DNA from: ChocPot-Mid sp043804925
Lineage (GTDB): Bacteria; Bacteroidota; Ignavibacteria; Kapaibacteriales; UBA2268
Direction of reading: 5' to 3'
DNA length: 41,226 nucleotides
Assembly: GCA_043804925.1 (NCBI GenBank)
Contig: JAZDIP010000041.1
Span: forward strand, 1 to 41,226
Position numbers and translations under genes: made by a program. Under the pieces are notes generated by a model. That model was given only the letters and a program-made list of their open reading frames with translations. It was not told where the DNA came from and did no database searches. Shown here piece after piece: positions 32,171 through 39,392 of the stretch (the stretch's first letter is position 1; each line of letters opens with the position of its first letter).

Positions 32171-34102
32171 GTGCCGGATGACGGGGAAAAAATAAAAAAA
32201 GTGAATATAACAAACGAAATTAGAGATAGGATTTTAAATAGCTTGGATATTGTTGATATAATATCCGATGTTGTTGATTTGCATCGCAAAGGTGCTAATT
32301 ATTGGGCTTTGTGCCCATTCCACGGCGAAAAAACCCCATCGTTTTCAGTATCTCCGACAAAAGGAATTTATAAGTGCTTTGGTTGTGGTGTCTCAGGTAA
32401 TATAATTACATTTCAGATGGAATATTACAAGATGACCTATCCCGAAGCAATAAAGGAATTAGCCCGCAGAGCAGGTGTTTTTATTGAGGATAGACCTTTC
32501 ACACCTGCAGAAAAGGAGAAACAAACCAAAAGAGATTTAGCATTAGGTGTTCTCAATGCCGCTTCAGATTATTACCACAAAATGTTGAAATCGCCTTCAG
32601 GTAAACAAGCTCTCGGATACTTACGGAAAAGAAACTTTAGCGATGAGTTGATTGACACATTTGTATTGGGCTTTGCACCTGACTCCTGGGATGCCTTGAT
32701 AGTGGAATTGAGAAAGCAAAACTATGACGATATGGTACTCATAGATGGAGGATTGGTAATTGAAAGGGATGATGGAGATATTTACGATAGATTCAGAAAT
32801 CGCGTGATGTTTTCTATCCATGACCATCTTGGAAAAGTCGTTGGATTTGGTGCAAGGTTACTCGATGACGAAATAAAACAAGCGAAATATATTAATTCAC
32901 CTCAAACTGAAATTTATGATAAAAGCAAGATTCTCTATGGGCTTTTCCATTCTAAAGATGAAATTCGTAAACTTGGCTATGCAATTTTAACCGAAGGTTA
33001 TGCTGACGTGTTGACTCTTCAACAGGCAGGATACCGGAATTCAATTGCATCCAGCGGAACTTCTTTGACAAAAGAGCAGTTGACATCTCTTTTCAGATAT
33101 TGTAAAACCATTTATTTTGTTTTTGATGCTGACGATGCCGGAATAAAAGCAACCGAAAGAGGACTGGAATTAGCATTGGAACATGGTTTCAATGTGATGA
33201 TCGTCGAACTTCCAGAAGGTGAGGACCCGGACAGTATTATAAGAAATTTAGGAGGAAAAAACTTTCAGGTCTATCTTGATGGTGCTTCTCATTTTTTGGA
33301 ATTTTTGATAAATAAATATAACCGTAATTTATTATTGAAAAATCCGAGCGAGAAAGCCAAGATAATGAGATATTTAGTGGAATTGATAAGTAAAATCCCT
33401 GACAGATTACAGCATGACGAATATATTAAACAGATGGCTCAGATGATGAGTCTTTCAGACCGTCAGGTAGAACAAATTTATAAAGAAAAAATTAAAATCG
33501 AAAGAAATAAGACAACACAAAAGAAGACTCAAAGTTTTCCATCTGTTATCTCTAAAAAGGAAGATTTTGACGAAGAGACTCATCTTGAAAATGATATACC
33601 TCAAATACAATTCCATGATGAAATATTACATGAGGAAGCGATTTTAATTCAATTGATTTTGCTCGAAAAAGATTCTTACCACATAATGACTAATGTTTAT
33701 AACCTTACTGAAGAAAAATTTCATTCTGATATAGGTAAATCTTTACTTAACAATTTGTTAAGAATGAGGCAAGAAACAAGTGATATTGTTAAAGTATATT
33801 TTGAAGAGAAAATTCTATCCGTTCAGGAAAAAAATTTAATAACCGATTTGATTTTTAAAGAAGAAAAATTCAGCGAAAGATGGAAGGACTTTTCAAACAG
33901 AAGCAGTGAGAAAGATATCCAAAGAATTATTCAGGATGCTATTATAAAATTGGAATTAAAGGATATCAAGAATAAGCATGATGTAATTCAGCAAAAAATG
34001 AAAATAAATAAGACTTATAATGATGAAATGATTGAGCTTTTGAAGCAACAGCAGGATTTGTCGGAAAAGGAAAAAAAGCTGGAGAAATTGCTTATTAAAT
34101 AA
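32171..34102 (+). CDS. dnaG: DNA primase
   Basis: A 643-residue primase that makes RNA primers for replication. The CHC2 zinc-binding domain is at the N-terminus (CPFHGEKTPSFSVSP ... YKCFGCG), followed by the catalytic core with FGARLLDDEIKQAKYINSPQTEIYDKSKILYGL. The Toprim motifs are ILTEGYADVLTLQQAGY and YFVFDADDAGIKATERG. The C-terminal part, about residues 430-643, is helical and weakly conserved, as expected for a DnaB-binding region. The start is a GTG at 32171; no closer ATG exists upstream of the conserved RDRILNSLDIVDIISDVVDL. It begins 23 bp after folK, suggesting one transcript with folB and folK. rpoD is not adjacent. Confidence 0.96.
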   Translation: MPDDGEKIKKVNITNEIRDRILNSLDIVDIISDVVDLHRKGANYWALCPFHGEKTPSFSVSPTKGIYKCFGCGVSGNIITFQMEYYKMTYPEAIKELARRAGVFIEDRPFTPAEKEKQTKRDLALGVLNAASDYYHKMLKSPSGKQALGYLRKRNFSDELIDTFVLGFAPDSWDALIVELRKQNYDDMVLIDGGLVIERDDGDIYDRFRNRVMFSIHDHLGKVVGFGARLLDDEIKQAKYINSPQTEIYDKSKILYGLFHSKDEIRKLGYAILTEGYADVLTLQQAGYRNSIASSGTSLTKEQLTSLFRYCKTIYFVFDADDAGIKATERGLELALEHGFNVMIVELPEGEDPDSIIRNLGGKNFQVYLDGASHFLEFLINKYNRNLLLKNPSEKAKIMRYLVELISKIPDRLQHDEYIKQMAQMMSLSDRQVEQIYKEKIKIERNKTTQKKTQSFPSVISKKEDFDEETHLENDIPQIQFHDEILHEEAILIQLILLEKDSYHIMTNVYNLTEEKFHSDIGKSLLNNLLRMRQETSDIVKVYFEEKILSVQEKNLITDLIFKEEKFSERWKDFSNRSSEKDIQRIIQDAIIKLELKDIKNKHDVIQQKMKINKTYNDEMIELLKQQQDLSEKEKKLEKLLIK

Positions 34103-34148
34103 AATTTGATTATTTTCCTTTAAAATATTTTCCATAAAATATATAATT

Positions 34149-35132
34149 GTGAAACGGCTAAAACATTATATAAAATCATTTAATTATAAACGGTTGAAAA
34201 AGATAGTCAAATCCAAATCGTTTTTGGGCTCAATTCTTTTTGCCGCATCGCTTTGGGGCTATACAAGTTTAAATCACGAATATACACCATTGGTTAAAGT
34301 TCCTCTCAGTGTCTTACTTCCCTCAGACAAGGCAGTAGAAAATCCTTTACCCGGGAATATTTCCATTAAGGTTAAAGGTACCGGTTGGCAGTTGTTCTAT
34401 CTTATTTATTTTAATTCTACAAAGGAATGTATTGTTGATTTGTCAGACCAGGAAATTCCGGTAGAGGAGTATATAATAACAAGGATGGATATATTAAAAG
34501 GAATTCAAAACATTGTTGATGTCGAGCCGATTGACGTTTTGCCTGAGTCAATGAAACTAATAATTGGTCAATTAGTAACACGTAAAGTTCCGGTTAATCC
34601 GATTATAAGCATTACTCCCCGGGAAGGTTTCGTCGCCATGTCAAATTTTAAAATTAGTCCCGACAGCATAGAAATAACCGGGAACGAAACAACAATAAGA
34701 AATATACGATTTTGGAATACTAATGTCTCTAACGTTGAAGGTGTTTACAAACCGACAACTTTGGCTTTACCCTTATCCGATACTTTAAGTACGATTATCA
34801 AGATTTCGAGGGCTACTGTAAACATTTATTTTGATGTCCAGCAGGAAGCAGATATCACGATATATGATGTCCCTATTCATATTAGGGGCGGTTCACTGCC
34901 AAAAAACCACAAGTTAAAACCGGATAAGATTAATGTAATAGTTCAGGGTGGAATAAATCAAATTTCAGAAATATCGAAATATGACATTGAATCTTATATT
35001 GACTATAGTGAATTGATAAGCGATACAACCGGAATCGTTAAACCGAAGATTGAAATAAACCAAGCAGTAAATAAATTCTATGCTCTTCCTACATATATTT
35101 ATCACTACAGAATAGTTAAAACATTAGAATAA
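34149..35132 (+). CDS. YbbR-domain (CdaR-like) membrane-anchored protein
   Basis: A 327-residue protein with an N-terminal basic stretch, one membrane segment at about 26-42 (FLGSILFAASLWGYTSL) and an extracytoplasmic part of repeated YbbR modules: PLSVLLPSDKAVENPLPGNISIKVKGTGWQL, RKVPVNPIISITPREGFVAMSNFKISPDSIEITGNE, and VPIHIRGGSLPKNHKLKPDKINVIVQGG. CdaR proteins with this architecture regulate the diadenylate cyclase CdaA in Firmicutes. No cdaA gene lies in the window, so this link is not shown here. The start is a GTG at 34149, 46 bp after dnaG. tRNA-Lys follows 48 bp downstream. Confidence 0.85.
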   Translation: MKRLKHYIKSFNYKRLKKIVKSKSFLGSILFAASLWGYTSLNHEYTPLVKVPLSVLLPSDKAVENPLPGNISIKVKGTGWQLFYLIYFNSTKECIVDLSDQEIPVEEYIITRMDILKGIQNIVDVEPIDVLPESMKLIIGQLVTRKVPVNPIISITPREGFVAMSNFKISPDSIEITGNETTIRNIRFWNTNVSNVEGVYKPTTLALPLSDTLSTIIKISRATVNIYFDVQQEADITIYDVPIHIRGGSLPKNHKLKPDKINVIVQGGINQISEISKYDIESYIDYSELISDTTGIVKPKIEINQAVNKFYALPTYIYHYRIVKTLE

Positions 35133-35180
35133 AAACCGAAAAAATTTGGCTAATTGACGAGGAGTTCTTAATTTTGCAAC

Positions 35181-35254
35181 GCTCCCTTAGCTCAGTTGGC
35201 CAGAGCAATTGACTCTTAATCAATGGGCCGGGGGTTCGAATCCCCCAGGGAGCA
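35181..35254 (+). tRNA. tRNA-Lys (anticodon CUU)
   Basis: A complete cloverleaf: acceptor arms GCTCCCT and AGGGAGC, D stem GCTC/GAGC, anticodon stem ATTGA/TCAAT with loop CTCTTAA (anticodon CTT), T stem GGGGG/CCCCC with loop TTCGAAT, discriminator base A at 35254. The 3' CCA is not encoded. The gene is 74 bp and lies alone between the YbbR gene and the sensor-kinase cluster. Confidence 0.97.
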
Positions 35255-35333
35255 CAGATAATTTTAAATATCTACGGCATTCAGCTATAAGTCTTTTTCT
35301 TTTGTGGTTGCGATTTGACTTGGTTCACTTGAA

Positions 35334-36677
35334 TTAATCCCTTAAAGTAAAACTAAAAGTACTGCCTTTTCCGATTTCACTTTCAACAAAGACTTTTCCT
35401 CCATGCTTTTCGACAAATTCCTTACAGAGAATTAACCCTAAACCGGTTCCTTTTTCACCGGCGGTTCCGTCACTTGACTGGTGTTCATCAATTTTAAAAA
35501 GTTTATTCAATGTTTCTTCGTCCATACCTATTCCGTTGTCAGTCACAGATATTTGGTTTAAACCGTCAAGTTTTTTTTGGGTTACCAAAATATTCCCTTC
35601 TTCAAGAGTAAATTTGATTGAATTTCCAATAAAATTCCTTATAACGGTTTTCAGCATATTTTCATCGGCATTTATCATTATATCCCCGGGAATATCCGTA
35701 GTAATGAGGATTTTTTTTGTTGCAGCAACTATCCTCAATGAGTTTAAAACATCCTCAACAACATTGTGTAGATTAAGTATCTCCGGGTTAAAGACTATGG
35801 CACCCTTTTGAGACCTTGACCATGTCAATAAGTTTTCCAACAAGTGGTAGACATTTTCTGAACTTTCCTTGATTTCTTTAAGGAACAGGCTTCTATCCTC
35901 TTTATCAAAAGTGTCAAATTCATCAGACAGTATAGCAGAAAGCTTCATCAATGTTCCCATAGGTCCCCGCAGGTCATGGGCAATAATTGAAGAAAACTTG
36001 TCTTTGGTTGAATTAATTTTTGATAGTTCAATATTTTGTTCTTCTATTTTTGCTTTTTCCTGTTTTAGGGCTTTATCATTTAAAAGTGATTTAAATTCGA
36101 CATTCTGATAAAAATAAGAAATCAGAGCTGTCGTTAAACAAATAACTGCTAACAGTATAAATTCCTGACTAAATTCAGTCGGGTTTAATCTCGTACCATA
36201 AAAGAATTTATCTGCTATAAAGAAAAAAAATAAAACAGTACATGATGACAATAAGGATACTATCCACTCAAAAGTTAACAGACCAATCAATATTGTTTGC
36301 AATATAAGACCGCCATAATATACCGAGATTAAATCGTTTTCATTTTGAGAGAATATATATATTAAAAAAAGGAATGATACCGGAACGATTGTAGAAGATA
36401 TAAAATTAATGAGTAATAAATGTTTCTTATAGTAATTTGTAAACGATAATATTATGGGCAGAGATAAAAATGGAATTCCAATAACTAATCTTATCAGTAC
36501 ACTGTACTTTAATAAATCAGGATAGAAAAGATAATCAACATAAACGTAAAGAGAATATATTATTAAATATGCAAGAAAACCATAACGATAAAATAACTTG
36601 TAATGTTCAAACATCCAGTTTTTAAATTCTTTGCGTTCGCATCGAGTAAGAATTAATCTTTGTTTTTGGTTATTCAT
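35334..36677 (-). CDS. Membrane histidine kinase (short form)
   Basis: A 447-residue kinase with about six hydrophobic segments in residues 30-190 and no PAS domain. A coiled linker (205-222) leads to the dimerization helix with His234 (SIIAHDLRGPMGTLMKL). The ATPase domain is complete: N-box RNFIGNSIKFT, DNGIGM at 380-385, EKGTGLGL near 408. It starts 5 bp after the neighbouring kinase gene stops. Its catalytic 221 codons are about 85% identical in protein to that neighbour, without any gap, and the DNA is strongly alike, so the two share a recent duplication or gene conversion. No dedicated response regulator is adjacent. Confidence 0.92.
   Translation of the reverse strand: MNNQKQRLILTRCERKEFKNWMFEHYKLFYRYGFLAYLIIYSLYVYVDYLFYPDLLKYSVLIRLVIGIPFLSLPIILSFTNYYKKHLLLINFISSTIVPVSFLFLIYIFSQNENDLISVYYGGLILQTILIGLLTFEWIVSLLSSCTVLFFFFIADKFFYGTRLNPTEFSQEFILLAVICLTTALISYFYQNVEFKSLLNDKALKQEKAKIEEQNIELSKINSTKDKFSSIIAHDLRGPMGTLMKLSAILSDEFDTFDKEDRSLFLKEIKESSENVYHLLENLLTWSRSQKGAIVFNPEILNLHNVVEDVLNSLRIVAATKKILITTDIPGDIMINADENMLKTVIRNFIGNSIKFTLEEGNILVTQKKLDGLNQISVTDNGIGMDEETLNKLFKIDEHQSSDGTAGEKGTGLGLILCKEFVEKHGGKVFVESEIGKGSTFSFTLRD
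35347..36010. repeat. Duplicated kinase block, copy 1
   Basis: This segment aligns without gaps to 36723-37386 at a constant offset of 1376 bp. It covers the dimerization and ATPase domains. Outside the block the two kinases differ completely. Confidence 0.85.
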
Positions 36678-36682
36678 AATAA

Positions 36683-38854
36683 TTAATGTTTTTTCAATAT
36701 CAATTTTTTTACTGCCGGTATTGTAAAACTAAAAGTACTGCCTCTATCAATTCCACTTTCAACAAATACTTTTCCTCCATGCTTTTCGACAAATTCCTTG
36801 CAAAGAATTAGCCCTAATCCTGTTCCTTTTTCACCGGCGGTTCCGTCACTCGACTGGTGTTCATCAATTTTAAAAAGTTTATTCAATGTTTCTTCGTCCA
36901 TACCAATTCCGTTGTCAGTTACAGAGATTTGGATAAAACCATCAATAGCTTTTTGGTTTACCATAATATTCCCGTCTTCAGGAGTAAATTTGATTGAATT
37001 TCCAATAAAATTCCTTATAATGGTCTTCAGCATATTTTCATCGGCAATTATCACTATATCTTCAGGAATAGTTGAAGTTATAAGGATTTTTTTTGTTGCT
37101 GCAACTAATCTCTGCGTTTTTAAAACATGCTCAACAAGATTGTGTAAATTTAGTTCCTCGGGATTAAATTCAATAACACCCTTTTGAGACCTTGACCATG
37201 TCAATAAGTTTTCCAACAAGTGGTAGACATTTTCGGAACTTTCCTTGATTTCTTTAAGGAACAGGTTTCTATCCTCAATATCAAAGGTATCAAATTCATC
37301 CGATAGTAAAGCAGACAGCTTCATTAGTGTTCCCATAGGACCACGAAGGTCGTGAGCAATTATCGAATAAAACTTGTCTTTGGTTCCCGTAATGTTTTTT
37401 AATTCCTCTTCTGCTTTTTTTCTTTCAGTGATATCTCTGGCAATACCAACAGCGTGCCAATTTCCTCTTAACTTAATTGAAGACAAAGACAATTCAACAG
37501 GAAATTCTTCACCATTTTTTCTGATTGCACTTAGTTCAAGAGTTTTACCTACAGCCGCTCCGGTCCCGGTATGTTGAAAGTCTTTAAAAGCTGTTCGATG
37601 TGCTTCTAAGAATCTATCAGGCACAAATAATTTATGAAAGTTTTTTCCAAATATTTCCATATCACAATAACCAAATATTTTTTCTGCCGCTTTATTCCAA
37701 AATGATATATTCCCATGATTATCAATCATAATAATTGCATCTTGAGCAGAGTCGCTGATAGTACGGAATTTTTCCTCATTTTCCTTTAAAGCTTCTTCTA
37801 TTTCTTTTCGTTCGGTTATGTCAGTTAGAAAATTCAATGTAGCCGGTTTACCCTGCCACTGGATTAAAACAGCACTGATTTCTAACCAGATTTCCTCGCC
37901 TGACTTATTAATTATTCTAAATTGATAATGATTTGGAATTTCCTCATTCCGTAATCTCTTTAAATAATTACTCCCAACAAGGTTTCTGTCCCCGGGATGA
38001 ATAAATTCAAGAAATGGCTTTGAGGTTAGTTCTTCGGATGAATAGCCGGTTATTATTTCTGTTTTTGGATTTACGAATCTCAGTTTATTATCCTGAGCCA
38101 CAATAATTGCTTCGTTAGCATTATCAATTAATGTCCTGTATTTTTCTTCACTCTCGCGTAAAGCGGACTCGATTATTTTTATCTCATCGAGTTCTGTCTT
38201 TAAGTGCATATCACTTATAATTTTCTTTTTTTGCAAAAAATTTCGTCGAGCAAGTCCTTCCAAAAGATATATTGCAACAACAACAGCCAAACCTGCTCCG
38301 GCTAAGAAAAAAATGTTGTTTATAAAAATCGGCTCCATCAAAACTTTATATTCCTTTAGAATAGAATCATGAATTACAACAACTACTAAAATGTAGCATA
38401 TAATAATTGTTGAAATAACTATCATCGAAGCATAAAACCTAAGCCGTAAGCTTATAAAACAAATAAAGATTAAAATGGCACCCGCGTAATAAGAATAATA
38501 ACCTAATTCTGAAGGCTGGCACGCAACAGCAGTTAGCAACGATCCAATGCCCATGAACATACTTGATAATGAAACAATTGTTTGGTAATATCTTCTGATC
38601 ATTTTAGTATAAGATATTGCATAAAGAATAATTATAACAAGTTCAATAAATATTCCCCTTATTAACCAAATAAATTCCCTTGAAATTGGAATCGCAAAGA
38701 AATCCAGATAGTTGAATAACAAAGATGCAGAGAACATTAGAATTAATGAAAAACGCAAAATTGGTATTGATTTTTCATTGTAGTCCTGAATGAATTCCAC
38801 TTCTGTTTGGGAATCAAACTTAGAAAATTTAATATTTTTTAATATTCTTAACAT
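36683..38854 (-). CDS. Membrane PAS-PAS histidine kinase
   Basis: A 723-residue kinase. Residues 32-195 contain about six membrane segments. Two PAS domains follow, at about 236-346 (TLIDNANEAIIVAQDNKLRFVNP, ending TDITERK) and 360-478 (ISDSAQDAIIMIDNHGNISFWNKAAEKIFGY, ending ARDITERK). The kinase core has His501 (SIIAHDLRGPMGTLMKLSALL) and the standard N, DNGIGM and EKGTGLGL motifs. Its ATG overlaps the end of the PAS remnant gene by 7 bp, and the next kinase starts 5 bp after its stop, so it sits in the middle of an operon. The signal sensed is unknown. Confidence 0.93.
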   Translation of the reverse strand: MLRILKNIKFSKFDSQTEVEFIQDYNEKSIPILRFSLILMFSASLLFNYLDFFAIPISREFIWLIRGIFIELVIIILYAISYTKMIRRYYQTIVSLSSMFMGIGSLLTAVACQPSELGYYSYYAGAILIFICFISLRLRFYASMIVISTIIICYILVVVVIHDSILKEYKVLMEPIFINNIFFLAGAGLAVVVAIYLLEGLARRNFLQKKKIISDMHLKTELDEIKIIESALRESEEKYRTLIDNANEAIIVAQDNKLRFVNPKTEIITGYSSEELTSKPFLEFIHPGDRNLVGSNYLKRLRNEEIPNHYQFRIINKSGEEIWLEISAVLIQWQGKPATLNFLTDITERKEIEEALKENEEKFRTISDSAQDAIIMIDNHGNISFWNKAAEKIFGYCDMEIFGKNFHKLFVPDRFLEAHRTAFKDFQHTGTGAAVGKTLELSAIRKNGEEFPVELSLSSIKLRGNWHAVGIARDITERKKAEEELKNITGTKDKFYSIIAHDLRGPMGTLMKLSALLSDEFDTFDIEDRNLFLKEIKESSENVYHLLENLLTWSRSQKGVIEFNPEELNLHNLVEHVLKTQRLVAATKKILITSTIPEDIVIIADENMLKTIIRNFIGNSIKFTPEDGNIMVNQKAIDGFIQISVTDNGIGMDEETLNKLFKIDEHQSSDGTAGEKGTGLGLILCKEFVEKHGGKVFVESGIDRGSTFSFTIPAVKKLILKKH
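36723..37386. repeat. Duplicated kinase block, copy 2
   Basis: The partner of 35347-36010, same strand, no insertions or deletions. Substitutions cluster in surface regions such as the segment after the dimerization helices; the H, N and G motifs are identical in both copies. Confidence 0.85.
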
Positions 38855-39276
38855 AAAATCACCTCTTTTTCTAAGCGGGAATGGATTTTTTTATCAATTT
38901 TTAAGAACTCTGCCATTAAATTATTTATATCTTCCTGCTCAAATGGTTTTGATATATAATGAGAACAACCTTCATCGGAAACCGGATATCCATTTACCTG
39001 TACATTCTTTTTATTTCCATCTGTGTCAAAATGAATATGCTCAACAGTTGAAGGTAATTTTGTACTTTTTACCATTTCCAAAGGACATCGGTCTTCAGGA
39101 GAATTACAAGGCGAATCTCTGTGATGAGTCAATTCATAGCATTTGGCTTTACCGGCTTTATCTTTGAATCCTGAAGCATCGTTTGCGGCTATGATTGTAT
39201 AATCATTTATATCAACAACATATATAGATGTTGTTATAGAATTTAATATGTGTTCGTACTTTTCGGATGATTCCAT
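38848..39276 (-). pseudogene. PAS domain fused to the tail of a receiver: deletion remnant of a hybrid kinase
   Basis: A 142-residue open frame. Residues 1-100 form a PAS domain (EKYEHILNSITTSIYVVDINDYTIIAAND) with a three-Cys motif (KCYELTHHRDSPCNSPEDRCPLEMV; Cys46, Cys57, Cys64) that is common in PAS sensors. At residue 104 it switches to CSHYISKPFEQEDINNLMAEFLK, which is the last part of a receiver domain; the neighbouring hybrid kinase ends with CSDYLSKPFDKEDIVKKIERIL. The kinase core and most of the receiver are missing, including the phosphoacceptor Asp. The simplest reading is an in-frame deletion in a former PAS-kinase-receiver gene. The frame is intact and overlaps the next kinase start, so a short PAS protein may still be made. 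Confidence 0.65.
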
Positions 39277-39357
39277 ATTGTCTTAACAAAATATTTCTCG
39301 TAAATATATAAATAATATTTGGAAATAAAAATTACTTATTTTTTAATATTCTTTCAA

Positions 39358-39392
39358 TTGACCATTAACAATTAACCATTAACAATTAATTA
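39358..39392. repeat. Heptanucleotide tandem array, unit TTAACNA (five copies)
   Basis: Units read TTGACCA, TTAACAA, TTAACCA, TTAACAA, TTAATTA; the pattern can also be seen as a 14-bp unit repeated twice. The TAA stop codon of the hybrid kinase (39379-39381, minus strand) lies inside the array, so the repeat encodes the end of that protein. Confidence 0.8.
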
